NCBI GenBank assembly: GCA_963969495.1
Contig: OZ018333.1
Location: 90,015,865-90,079,864 of the forward strand
Source: Ceratothoa steindachneri
Taxonomy: Eukaryota; Arthropoda; Malacostraca; Isopoda; Cymothoidae
Reading direction: 5' to 3'
DNA length: 64,000 nucleotides
The number at the start of each line of letters is the position of its first letter. Position 1 is the first letter of the stretch. Under the pieces are notes generated by a model that had not been told where the DNA came from, did no database searches, and saw only the letters and a program-made list of their open reading frames with translations. Positions 44,428 through 55,074 of this stretch are shown piece by piece. A program made the translations under genes and the position numbers.

Positions 44428-45709
44428 TTTTTATTTTTGTAAGGAGTTATCTGGAGACTACCCAATTGGGCATAAGTCTGCTACTTTAAAATAAAAATGT
44501 GATAACAAAACAACGAGAAAAGTGAAGATGACAATTAGGAAACAAGCTCCGGCGTAGGAACGTGCGACCTACAAAGAAAACAACAATAACAAAAAACAAC
44601 AAACAATAGTTAAATAAGAGGGAGAAGGCCGGCCTCACCTGAAAAGTCTATCAGTCCACCAGTCAACGTGCACGCGCTCGCCCCAAGTACAAGGGACAGG
44701 CTGTAGCGACCCCGCCCATCCCGGTACTGGGACAGCTAACGTGGGCAAAGATCACCCAGACTGGGACATTCGAATAGAAAGTGCCGAACAGTCTGGGGGA
44801 CGACGCAGTCGTCACAATAAAGCGCAGGCAAGCGCTCCATCAAATTGCGAGGCGTCACACGAGTGTTTCCAATTCGGACACGACAGAAAGCGACCTGAAG
44901 CCGTCGCGGCATTGGGGGATAGGTCCATGGGAACAATCACGGCGCAATGGCACGCAACTTTAAGTTCCCTTCGGCCGTCACCCACCTTCTTTGCCAAGCA
45001 GTCCAAAGAGCAACCCGTATTCCTGCCATGTATTCGGTGCCAGGAAGAGCGAAACGCTCTTCCCCTACACCCGTAATTGAAGGAGCGGAGTAAGCCTCTT
45101 CTCCTGTTAGAGAAATATAGAGGGTCCCCTGCGAAAGCACAGGGGGAGGGGACCTCCTATTTTTCTTCGGAGCTGCCAGATGGCAGCTCTTTTGATGTAG
45201 AATAGGAAATTAAGAGATTTTTATTTTTCTCATTATTGGGCATGGTGACCCTAAATTTTCTACCCGGAAGCAATAGCTCATCACCCTCGCAGTAGCCCGC
45301 ATTGCAAGAGGTGCGTACAGGCCTAGCAGAGCCAGGTGCCGCCTTAAGTCCACCCCTCCCACCTGGTGAACTAGCAGCCCTTCAGCATGGCGGCTCCACC
45401 TTGGGCACGGCGTAAAACCGATAGTGTGTGAAGAGAAAAGGAAAAGGGATGTGAGAAAGGTATGGGTGGGGATGAAGCAGTTTGTTAAAAACCAACCACC
45501 CCAGACCGGAGCTCAGGGGTTAGGTAACATTGTCTCCTTTCCCCTCAGGCCCGATCCGGGCCTGTTGGCTGAGAAGGTCAGCATCTACCCTGTGAAATTA
45601 GAGGCTGGCCAGAGAAAGTTGTGGGAGAGGTTGTAGAGGAATTGAGGAAGTAGGTGAGAAATACAGGCTATCTGAAGGAAGGAAGAGAGGCTAAGCTGGG
45701 GCCGGAGCA
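44428..45709 (-). mobile_element. Family A LINE derivative with both ends, internally deleted (copy 7)
   Basis: From its 3' end it has a T-rich tail (44428-44440), the 3' UTR with the GACTACCCAATTGGGCATAAG block, and the Cys/His tail and end of RNase H (to about 45058). It then jumps directly to the ORF1 N-terminal extension, the ORF1 start (ATG on the minus strand at 45243), and 5' UTR to about 45705. Endonuclease, RT and most of ORF1 are missing. It is flanked by TCAATTCAAGA (44417-44427) and TCAATTTAAGA (45710-45720), a target duplication with one mismatch inside mariner sequence. Confidence 0.85.
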
Positions 45710-45763
45710 TCAATTTAAGAAGCAGTAGCTGATCGCCGATCGTCACTCACAAATCTTTCAACA

Positions 45764-46448
45764 ATGGAGAAGGTTGAGCACCGCGCCGTGATCAAATTTT
45801 TGACCAAGGAAGGTAATAATGCAAAAGAGATCCATGAACGCATGGTTGCAGTGTACACCGACACCGCCCCTTCCTATGCAACCATTGCTCGCTGGAATAG
45901 GGAGTTCCGCCATGGTCGTGAGTCCCTTGAAGAAGACCCCTGTCCAGGACGCCCATCAGACGTGACCAACGAGGACAATGTGGCCCGTGTGGAGAGGATC
46001 ATCCTCGAAAATCGAGACGGGTCAAGGTCGAAGAAATCGAGCGACAAGTTGGAATATCACATGGAAGTGTTAATCAACATCATATACGACCATTTGGCCA
46101 TGACTAAGGTCTCTGCCCGTTGAGTCGCTAGAAACCTCACGCCCCATGATCGACTTCAACGTCGTCAAAGTCCTCAAGGCCAGAGTTGCACAAGCTGCCC
46201 TGCGCGAGTGCAGATTCGAGGAGCTCAACCATCCCCCCTACAGTCCAGATCTGGCCCCTAGCGACTACTTTTTATTCCGCCAGCTCAAGGCTGCACTGCG
46301 TGGACACCGGTTTAGGGAGGATGAAGATGTCCAGCTGGCCGTCCAGGAGTGGATTGAACAGCAGTCGGGAGATTTCTGGTTGTCGGGAATTCGAAGCCTC
46401 AAGGACAAGTGGTGCAAGTGTATTGAAGTAGAGGGTAGTTATATTTAA
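45764..46448 (+). pseudogene. Mariner transposase with central deletion
   Basis: The ATG at 45764 starts MEKVEHRAVIKFLTKEG, the mariner N-terminal helix-turn-helix region that binds the terminal repeats, and IHERM..VY....PSYATIARW continues it. The frame is open to 46123, with the link SRSKKSSDKLEYHMEV to the catalytic domain and KVSAR before a stop where the family has Trp. NLTPHDR follows, but the sequence then jumps to the C-terminal part with HPPYSPDLAPSDYFLF (about 46228-46275), which contains the third catalytic aspartate. The first two aspartates are in the deleted part, so the protein cannot transpose. An intact mariner transposase is about 345 residues; about 220 remain. Confidence 0.9.
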
Positions 46449-46520
46449 AAATAATAAAACTTTTCCTCATATCTCTTTTTCTTATATCCAAATTACAAAA
46501 TTTATTGACCGCCCCTCGTA

Positions 46521-46861
46521 ACAATAATGCATTACGTCTGTGATTCGTAAATACTAGCCAGTTTTAGCACCCTCTGTGACGACCGAAGCTTAGTTTCAGT
46601 GTCCTGGTTACTTCAATACTACATATTCTGCTTAATAACACGATAAATGTTCCTCATAGCTTTGGCAACGCATACATTTTAAAGTATGAGGTACAAAACG
46701 TAACGTTTTTGATTCAAATAAGACTGCCTATAGCACGGCCACATTAGTAGTAGGCCTATTGTAATTGGCCTACTGTCTTACAGAATAATATGATGTAAAA
46801 CCCGTTTCTTGATCGGGTCACGATAGATATTAGGTCCGAGTCCGACTAAACACTCTTCCGA
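46521..46861. other. Unassigned stretch right of the mariner
   Basis: I see no coding domain or repeat partner between the mariner right end and the foldback element. Confidence 0.4.
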
Positions 46862-47220
46862 GGAATTAAGCAACTAACTCACCTAGTACAGTATATTTTC
46901 CTCTACGTGATGGTATATTCCATTTCCTGTGCAAATTATTAATTTTATTGTTATGATTTTTTTCTCTGTATTAGCGTATATCAGTCCGACTAGCCGACAC
47001 TGCGTAAACACTGAACTCTCACTACTCGTGAGGCCAGTGCTGGGGGAGAGCCTAACCTAATCTAACTTAACCTAATCTAACTTAACTTAACCTAAACTAA
47101 CCTGATAATTATAATATATAAACAAATCATAACAATAAAATTAAAAATTTGCACAGGAAATGGAATATACTTCATGTCGAGGAAAAAATACTGTATTAGG
47201 TGAGTTAATTCCCTGAATTA
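46862..47220. repeat. Foldback repeat with about 100-bp inverted arms
   Basis: The left arm (46862-46962) and right arm (47120-47220) are inverted copies sharing blocks such as TATATTCCATTTCCTGTGCA, TTTAATTTTATTGTTATGA and AACTCACCTA. The loop is about 157 bp and contains the telomere-like pentamers at 47051-47105. It may be a non-autonomous foldback transposon or end sequence of the neighbouring hAT element. No clear target duplication was found. Confidence 0.8.
47051..47105. repeat. Degenerate (CCTAA)n, telomere-like pentamers
   Basis: Eleven consecutive five-base units keep phase: CCTAA twice, then TCTAA, CTTAA, CCTAA, TCTAA, CTTAA twice, CCTAA, ACTAA and CCTGA. The perfect unit is the complement of TTAGG, the usual arthropod telomere repeat. 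Confidence 0.75.
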
Positions 47221-48570
47221 ACAAATACTGATAAAATCAGAATAACTTAGCTTCGGTTGTGGCTTATAGGTAATCTGTTTCTCGCTTGGCTTATCGGTTA
47301 TTTATATATTTTCTTATCCTTAGGTTTATCAAAAACAATCATGGCATGTCAAGTTAAGTATTTACAAGGCATAAACTTTACTCATCTGATACTGAGTTAA
47401 AAATTGATATTAAAAGAAAAGGAAGACCTACACCAGTGGTGTCCCTTGAATAAAATGCCACGAGTAGGAATCTAGAATACACACGCAAATTTAACTTGGG
47501 TGTTTATGAAAAAAATGACGCTCTGTGGATGTGAAGAGGCTAATGCTTTGTTTTGCTTTCCATGCCTCTTATTTGGTGGGGACCTAGTCTGGACTAAGAG
47601 TGGCATGAGAGTGGCATGAGAGACCCGAGACATTTACAAGAGAAAATAGTTAAACATGAAAAATCAGCCAAACACTTACATAATGTGGTTTGTCTTTCGT
47701 TACTGGGCAGTGTAAACATTGTTACTGAAATGAACTCCGCAGACTCTCAGTTGCAAAGCATAAGGATCAAGTGAGAAAAAACAGCTGTTCTTTCAAAACT
47801 TGTAGATTGTGTAAAGCTCTGTGGCAAGTTTGAACTCCCACTCAGAGGAAACGATGAAGGGCCTACTTCCAAGAATCCTGGAGTATTTCTTGGAATAGTA
47901 AGAGTTTGCTTATGAACTGGATTCTAGCTTATATGCTCATTTAAAGACCAACAATATTCAGAGGAACATCTAAAACTATACAGAATGAAATCTTGGAATC
48001 AACACTAGAAATATGCAGAAACATGATTAAACAGGAAGCAAAATCCACAATTTTGTAGCAGTTATGTGTGATGAAACGTCAGACATATGATAAAACACAG
48101 ATGGTAATTGTTTTAAGATATGAGATAGATGGAAAAGCTGTTGAGAGATTCTGGGAATTTTTTAACCCTCTCAGCTTGACTGCAGAAGACCTATCAAGTG
48201 TGCTATTTGAAGAGCTACAGGCATTAATTGGTGATTGTCCTCATAAGCTCGCTCAGACTTACGATGGTGCAGCTGCATTAAGTGGAGCTAAGAGTGGTGT
48301 GCAAGTTAGAATAAAAGAAGTATATAGCCATGCTCACTTTGTACATTGCTATGCACACCAACTGAACTTGATTTTGGAAAAGGCAGCATCACAAAATTCA
48401 AAAGTTAGTCTTTTTTAACAGTTTGTCAGGAATACCAGCTTTCTTTTCTAACTCCCCACAAAGAATGGCCACATTAGAAGAGTGTTGCAGATTCCCACAG
48501 AATTCCTAGGCCTTCGACAACACGCTGGAACTTCAAAAGCAGAACTGCGAATTCTGTGTATAAAATGAAA

Positions 48571-49800
48571 GATATAATAACATAACATAACATAACATAA
48601 TTTAACGGATGACAAAAGCCACAAGGGCCTATCAAAGGTCATCCGTATCCATCAAATCCCACCCATATAATGCATCCATAGGATTTTGTCAGATCATGCA
48701 GCTACAATATACAATTTAACAATCCATAGGAATGTCCAACCATGCATCTACAATATATAATTTAAAGCCTCCATAGGAGTCTGTCAAAAACAAAATCAAA
48801 ATCCCCCAAAATATACAATAAAAAGAAACTGCATCCACAGGAATGAGTCAAGAAACATATCCACATACTAAAAAGTAAGAAATTAACCCTCCATCCCCAT
48901 ATAATCATCCAATCTGCGCTTGAAAACATTCAAGTTTGGGCTGTCTACAGTCTCAGGTGGCAAACTATTCCAATAATCCACCACTCTGTTAGTGAAAAAA
49001 TATTTTCTAACATCCAGTCTGCACCTCTGTTTTTTAATCTTTAAGTGGTGGCCTCTAGTTCTATTACTACCTTCTAACTCAAATAACTTGCTGAAATCTA
49101 ATTTATCCATCCCAGAAAAGATTTTAAAAAGCTCAATCATATCTCCCCTCACACACCTTCTTTCAAATGAAAACATATTTAATACCCTCAGTCTATCTTC
49201 ATATTCAAGGTGCTTCAGGGATGGTATTATTTTTGTTGCCCTCCTTTGTACTGACTCTAATAAGTTTATATCATGTCTAAAATGTGGTGACCATGCCTGT
49301 ATACAGGACTCTAAATGTGGCCTGACATAAGAGTTGTATAGTTTAAGGATGACCTCCTTACTCTTGTAGCTAACATTTCTTTTAATGTAACCTAGCACCC
49401 TATTTGCTCTATTTTTTGCCTCAATACACTGCTTTGAAAATTTCAGTGACCTATCTACTACCACTCCTAAGTCTTTCTCATCTTCAACTGAATTAAGCCA
49501 ATATCCATCCATCTCATAGCTAAATTCCCTATTATCTCTCCCCATGTTAATAACTTTGCATTTATTAAGGTTAAAAGTCATTTGCCACTTCTGAGCCCAA
49601 GCTAACAGCTTATCTAAGTCACCCTGCACTTTAAAGCTACCCTCAACCTCTTTGACTACAGCTGCCAATTTAGTGTCATCAGCAAAAATTGACACTTTGC
49701 TATTTACACCTTGCCCAAGATCATTTACATAGATTATAAATAATAAAGGGCCTAAAACTGATCCCTGAATCATTGAATGTTGGAGTAAACTAGAGTCATC
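48571..49800 (-). mobile_element. CR1-like LINE, 5' truncated, inserted in the hAT
   Basis: The 3' end lies at about 48571 with the tail (TTATG)n on the coding strand (seen as AACATAACATAACATAAC at about 48580-48600) and a 3' UTR to 48882. The coding part runs from 48883 to about 49790 and starts in the middle of the RT palm. Its insertion splits hAT sequence coding SVYKMKD (left) from KRILKDPEF (right), in the opposite orientation. Confidence 0.85.
48883..49800 (-). CDS. CR1-like RT, C-terminal part, open frame
   Basis: The frame is open from the truncation point to the stop. It has the QGSVLGPLLFIIYVNDL motif, the catalytic FADDTKL (about 49680), the WQMTFNLNKCKV motif, and the thumb and C-terminal region with YKSKEVILKLYNSYVRPHLE, WSPHFRHDINLLESVQRRA, RCVRGDMIELFKIF and FFTNRVVDYWNSLPPE. 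These are typical of CR1/L2-type LINEs lacking RNase H. The beginning of RT and the endonuclease are absent, and the initial residues upstream of about 49800 are hAT sequence read backwards, so it is not a functional gene despite the open frame. Confidence 0.85.
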   Translation of the reverse strand, partial: DDSSLLQHSMIQGSVLGPLLFIIYVNDLGQGVNSKVSIFADDTKLAAVVKEVEGSFKVQGDLDKLLAWAQKWQMTFNLNKCKVINMGRDNREFSYEMDGYWLNSVEDEKDLGVVVDRSLKFSKQCIEAKNRANRVLGYIKRNVSYKSKEVILKLYNSYVRPHLESCIQAWSPHFRHDINLLESVQRRATKIIPSLKHLEYEDRLRVLNMFSFERRCVRGDMIELFKIFSGMDKLDFSKLFELEGSNRTRGHHLKIKKQRCRLDVRKYFFTNRVVDYWNSLPPETVDSPNLNVFKRRLDDYMGMEG

Positions 49801-50040
49801 TATCTCAAAGGTCATTGGTTTAGCAGCAGCTCGTATCAAGAGAATCTTAAAGGATCCAGAGTTCAATATTTGTCTGGTATTTTTCTCTAAAGTAATGCCC
49901 CATGTAGATATTTTGTTCCAACAGCTTCAATCCAGAAATATTGATGCAGTTAAAGCTAATGCTGCATTGAATGCTTTCAATTCTACCGTTCAAAGGATAA
50001 GAGTTGCATGTAAAGCAGTTTGTGTGTGGCTTATAAAGTG

Positions 50041-50926
<886 letters not shown>

Positions 50927-51864
50927 TATATATTGTTTGGGGCAAAATTTATATTCAAACTTGTAGGGGTGAAACCACTACACATGTGATGAGTGTGATA
51001 CAGAGATGCAAGAGCTATCTGGAGCAAAAAGAAGAAAACTTTAATTGCCTAAGACAGGTAAAAGAACAACTGCAAATGAGGTGTGTGATGTAATTATTAT
51101 TCAGTGTAGAGAGAGATTTCGCTTCACTAACCATCTGGAAGCAAGCAAGTTACTTCTAGGGAACAACTTTCCTACATATTCCATTAATTTCCCCAATAAT
51201 AAACTTGTACAGACAATTAAAGCTTACCCAATGCTTGTAAAAGAAAAAATAAGAACTTAACTTACAGTGCTATACACCAGAGAAGATTTATGGAAGTCAC
51301 AAAACCTCACAAATCTACTCAATAAAATTTATGATAATAATTTACAGTCAGCATTTTCAGAAAGTGTCAAGTTATTGAAAATTCTAATAACAACTCCGAT
51401 GACAACAGCCGAAGCAGAAAGGTGTTTTTCAACTTTGAAAAGGATTAAAACCTTCCTGCGTACCACTATGGCTACTGAAAGACTGTCTGCTTTAGCAATG
51501 TCATCAATTGAAAGTGCAATGGTAACGGAATGAAAGAACATCAATGAAGCTGTCATAAATCATTTCGTTACAAGTAAAAACAGGCGCATGGATTTTATTT
51601 TCAAGTAGGCTAACTAACTAGCATACTTCTGTATATAATCCCCTTTCCCTGGCTGCCACTAGTACCAGTCTACCCTCCTCTCCCATCTCTCAAGCCAAGC
51701 TACCTATCTAAGGATTTGAAATCCTTGACTTGACTGGTGTACTGCTGTGCTGTACACTGCTGACTTATGTGGATAATTAAATGCAAAGTAAGTAAATATA
51801 GTTTTATTTTTTAAACATTATATTGTAATTTTAAATTATCATGCAGGCTCCCCCCCCCCCCCTT

Positions 51865-51887
51865 TACTTTACTACGAGCCGCCACTG
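51865..51887 (+). repeat. Right terminal repeat of the hAT element
   Basis: TACTTTACTACGAGCCGCCACTG. Read from the outside it begins CAGTGGCGGCTCGTAG, the style of hAT ends (CAGTG...). It follows a run of C residues at 51850-51862. Confidence 0.6.
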
Positions 51888-52064
51888 AGAAACAGGCAAT
51901 TAACCTTTAACTTCTCATGACTGGACAAATACTCCCCCTAAAATTAAAAGGGGCCCTAATATGGACTGAATTTGATTCTTTTTAAAATTAAATGCGAATA
52001 TTATCATTAATTCTAAGCATCCGACGAATCGTTGCCGTATTTTCTGAAGACACAAGTTATAAAA

Positions 52065-52134
52065 ATCAAATAAGAACATAAGAAAAGAAGGAGACTGCAA
52101 AAGACCATTCATGGCCTACACTTGGCAGCTCCTG
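52065..52134 (-). mobile_element. CR1-like LINE 3' tail, solo
   Basis: On the minus strand, these 70 bases match the last bases of the CR1-like LINE at 54989-55066 with no mismatch that I can see, except that the 8-bp tail unit TTCTTATG occurs one time fewer. It is a very short 5'-truncated copy, or one arm of an inverted pair. Confidence 0.85.
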
Positions 52135-52849
52135 TAATGTTTGACCTCTGCCGGCTACGCATTAAACTTTCTCGAATTATTTGGAAATAAAATAAAGAAC
52201 TTTAATTTATATCATATACATTTATAATTAGTAAGAAAAGAAGTTAAATTTATTGTCTATACACGTTCTAGAAAGGAGTACAATGTCCTGGTCCCAGGAC
52301 TGCCAAGGAGACTGGCTGCCACAATTACATGAATAAAAATATCAATGCCAAAAACATTTGTTATGGCCAAATAAACCCCGGAAAACGCCATTTTATCCCA
52401 TTATTTCCCTCGATCTTCAATTATTGTGAATAAATGAGAGTCGTCATCATGGGAAGAAACATTTTAAAGACTAAGAAAATTTTTTACTCAAACTTATTTA
52501 TGCCAGGAGAGGAAAAGGACAGATGTAAATAGGCCTTTCCTCAAAATCCCTCTTTTCTCTGCCCCTCCCTGATTTATAGGTGGCGCCATCTCTGACCTCT
52601 CATATTCAAATGACGTCATCATACCACTACACATACGAAGATGTCCGCAGGGCGAAACACCGGGTATGATTTCTATTCTATCAAAAGGCTAGTGCTCCAA
52701 AACTTATGTATGTAGGAGAGAGCGTCGTTAACATAAATGTATTTGTTGATCTTAAAACATGTGGAAAGTCAGAAAGAATTACTTCAATAATAAACTAGCA
52801 AAACTCAGTTGCCATTTCCAGACATAACGAAGAAATGAATAAGAATCGA
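52135..52849. other. Unassigned AT-rich stretch before the CR1-like LINE
   Basis: No domain or repeat partner is seen. The exact 5' boundary of the LINE that follows is not defined. Confidence 0.4.
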
Positions 52850-55066
52850 GAAATTTGCAAACATTTCGGACTAAAAATAATGAACCAAAATGGATGACAG
52901 ATAAAATTAAGCATTATATTGGCATTAAAAAGGGCATTTATAGGAAAATAAAAAATGGAGAGGATCACTTAAGGCAGAGATATAATGAACTAGCAAGAGA
53001 TGTTAAAAAGTTAGTTAGAGTAGCAAGGAGAAATTATGAAATTAAAGTGGCAAATAGGGCAAAGGAAGATCCTAAAAGTTTTTATCAATTATACAAAACT
53101 AAGGTTAGAGATAAAATAGGCCCACTTATAGATTCCAATGGAGAATTAGTGAGTGATAGGGACTCAATGGCTGGAATGCTAAATGACTTTTTTCTCTCAG
53201 TATTTACCCAGGAGGATACTCTAAATATACCTGAGGTGTCAATGATCTTTCGGGGTAATGATGAAGAGAAATTAAAGGATATCTTGATCACAAAGGAGAT
53301 AGTGACAAAGGAAATTGATAAAATCAAAAGTAGTAAAGCACCCGGTCCTGATGAGCTCTTTCCTAGAATTTTAAAAGAATGTAAGGATTTGTTAAGTGAG
53401 CCCCTAGCATGCATCTTTAGAAAATCATTGGAGAGTGGCATTGTGCCAGTGGTATGGAAGAAAGCCAATGTGATACCTATATTTAAGAAAGGGGATAAAA
53501 CAAATATGTCTAATTACAGACCAGTAAGTTTGACATCAGTGGTAGGGAAAATGATGGAATCTATTATAGCAAGGAATATTAGGGATCACTTGGATAAGCA
53601 TAAGTTGATAAAAGAATCACAGCATGGCTTTAGTAAGGGTAAATCCTGTCTGACTAATTTGCTGTCTTTTTATAGTAAGGTGTATGAAGCAGCAGATAAT
53701 GATGAAAACTATGATATTTTATACTTGGACTTTAGTAAGGCTTTTGATCGAGTGCCACACTCACGGCTTCTGAGCAAAGTTAAAGCACACGGGATCGATG
53801 GCAGTATATTTAGGTGGATTCAGTCATGGCTTGGTGACAGACAGCAAAGAATTAGTATAGATGGAGTTAAATCTGAGTGGGGGTGTGTTAGCAGTGGAGT
53901 TCCGCAAGGATCTGTTTTGGGTCCCTTGCTATTCTTAATTAATATTAATGATCTTGACATAGGTATAAGTAGTGACATAAGTAAATTTGCTGATGATACT
54001 AAGCTAGGTAGGGCCATTAGGGCTGATTCTGATGCTGTTGTAATGCAGGAGGAATTGACCATTCTGTCCAATTGGGCCGAGAAATGGCAAATGAAGTTTA
54101 ACATAGACAAATGTAGTGTGCTTAGTATAGGTAGAAATAATCCACTGAATAGTTATAAATTAAATGGGAGAATTTTAGGGAGGACCGATTGTGAGAGGGA
54201 CTTGGGTATTTTGGTAAGTTCAGACCTTCGTCCTAGAAAGCAATGCCTAAATGCTAAGAATAAAGCTAATAGGATATTGGGATTCATTAGGAGGAGTGTA
54301 AGCAATAAGAGTGCTGAAGTCATTCTAAAACTGTATCTGGCGCTAGTTAGGCCTCATCTATACTATGCAGTACAATTTTGGTCACCATATTATAGGAAGG
54401 ATATTGATTTGCTTGAGTCTGTGCAGAGAAGGATGACAAAGATGATTGGTGGGCTAAGGAACTTACCTTATGGTGAAAGGCTCAGAAAACTAAATCTACA
54501 TACATTGGAAAGGAGAAGAGTCAGAGGGGAATTGATTGAAGTCTTCAAATGGGTAAAAGGATATAATAAAGGGGATCTGGGTAAGGTTCTTATACTTAGT
54601 GAACATGACAGGACACGTAGCAATGGGTTTAAGCTTGATAAGTATAGGTTTAGGAAGGAGATTGGGAGGAATTGGTTTACAAATCGTGTGGTAGATGAAT
54701 GGAATAGGCTCACTAGACATGTGATAGAAGCCTCCTCTCTGGGTAGTTTTAAGAAGAGATTAGATAAATCTATGGATGAAGCTGCTAGATGGAACTGACT
54801 TTTTTTTATGTACATATGTATATATTTTTCTAAGGAGTGGGGAGATTATATTTTGCGGTTGCATGAATGGACATAATCCTCTGGATGCATTTTATGTATA
54901 TTGTAGATTAGATCTGACGAACTCCTGTAAAGGGTGACAATGTTGATGACTTTTCTCTGGTAAGAAATCTTTTGTGTGTTGACTGGAACAGGAGCTGCCA
55001 AGTGTAGGCCATGAATGGTCTTTTGCAGTCTCCTTCTTTTCTTATGTTCTTATGTTCTTATTTGAT
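52850..55066 (+). mobile_element. CR1-like LINE, best preserved copy
   Basis: A 5'-truncated CR1-like element that retains the end of the linker, the full RT and the C-terminal domain as one open frame (52855-54798). A 3' UTR of about 190 bp follows, then the conserved block AGCTGCCAAGTGTAGGCC and the tail repeat TTCTTATG ending at 55066. ORF1 and the endonuclease are absent. The right side abuts hAT coding sequence at about 55075. Confidence 0.85.
52855..54798 (+). CDS. Reverse transcriptase of CR1-like LINE, uninterrupted
   Basis: The open frame of 647 codons has no internal stop. It starts with TTG, not ATG, and the true protein would start further 5' in an intact element, so I treat the start as a truncation point. 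Motifs in order: KWMTDKIKHYI linker, SSKAPGPDELFPRILKE (residues about 161-177), WKKANVIPIFKKGDK, NYRPVSLTS, QHGFSKGKSCLTNLL, YLDFSKAFDRVPH (first catalytic Asp), SGVPQGSVLGPLLF, and the catalytic FADDTKLG in place of YxDD. Then WQMKFNIDKCSVL and the C-terminal RPHLYYAVQFWSP, RRRVRGELIEVFKW and WFTNRVVDEWNRL. There is no RNase H, as usual for CR1. It would copy element RNA at a nicked target. Confidence 0.9.
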   Translation: MQTFRTKNNEPKWMTDKIKHYIGIKKGIYRKIKNGEDHLRQRYNELARDVKKLVRVARRNYEIKVANRAKEDPKSFYQLYKTKVRDKIGPLIDSNGELVSDRDSMAGMLNDFFLSVFTQEDTLNIPEVSMIFRGNDEEKLKDILITKEIVTKEIDKIKSSKAPGPDELFPRILKECKDLLSEPLACIFRKSLESGIVPVVWKKANVIPIFKKGDKTNMSNYRPVSLTSVVGKMMESIIARNIRDHLDKHKLIKESQHGFSKGKSCLTNLLSFYSKVYEAADNDENYDILYLDFSKAFDRVPHSRLLSKVKAHGIDGSIFRWIQSWLGDRQQRISIDGVKSEWGCVSSGVPQGSVLGPLLFLININDLDIGISSDISKFADDTKLGRAIRADSDAVVMQEELTILSNWAEKWQMKFNIDKCSVLSIGRNNPLNSYKLNGRILGRTDCERDLGILVSSDLRPRKQCLNAKNKANRILGFIRRSVSNKSAEVILKLYLALVRPHLYYAVQFWSPYYRKDIDLLESVQRRMTKMIGGLRNLPYGERLRKLNLHTLERRRVRGELIEVFKWVKGYNKGDLGKVLILSEHDRTRSNGFKLDKYRFRKEIGRNWFTNRVVDEWNRLTRHVIEASSLGSFKKRLDKSMDEAARWN

Positions 55067-55074
55067 AAGCTTTT

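Larger units (their letters stand above)
44291..46520 (+). mobile_element. Mariner element split by a LINE insertion
   Basis: The left terminal inverted repeat starts at 44293 (CGAGAGGCGGTCAATA) and the right one ends at 46518 (TATTGACCGCCCCTCG). They agree at about 24 of 31 positions. Both are flanked by TA (44291-44292 and 46519-46520), the target duplication of the Tc1/mariner superfamily. The transposase remnant lies at 45764-46448. Between the left end and the transposase a family A LINE derivative (44428-45709) is inserted. Without it the mariner is about 0.95 kb, shorter than the usual 1.3 kb because the middle of the transposase is also deleted. Confidence 0.9.

Noticed and set aside
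47036..47055. CAGTGCTGGGGGAGAG as the left terminal repeat of the hAT element
   Set aside because: Only the first five bases fit the right end (CAGTGGCGGCTCG). It lies in the loop of the foldback, and no 8-bp duplication matches.
48883..49866. The minus-strand 327-codon frame as a functional protein starting MNSGSFKILL
   Set aside because: Its first 20 or so residues are antisense hAT sequence. The LINE part is 5' truncated inside the RT palm, so the start is accidental.
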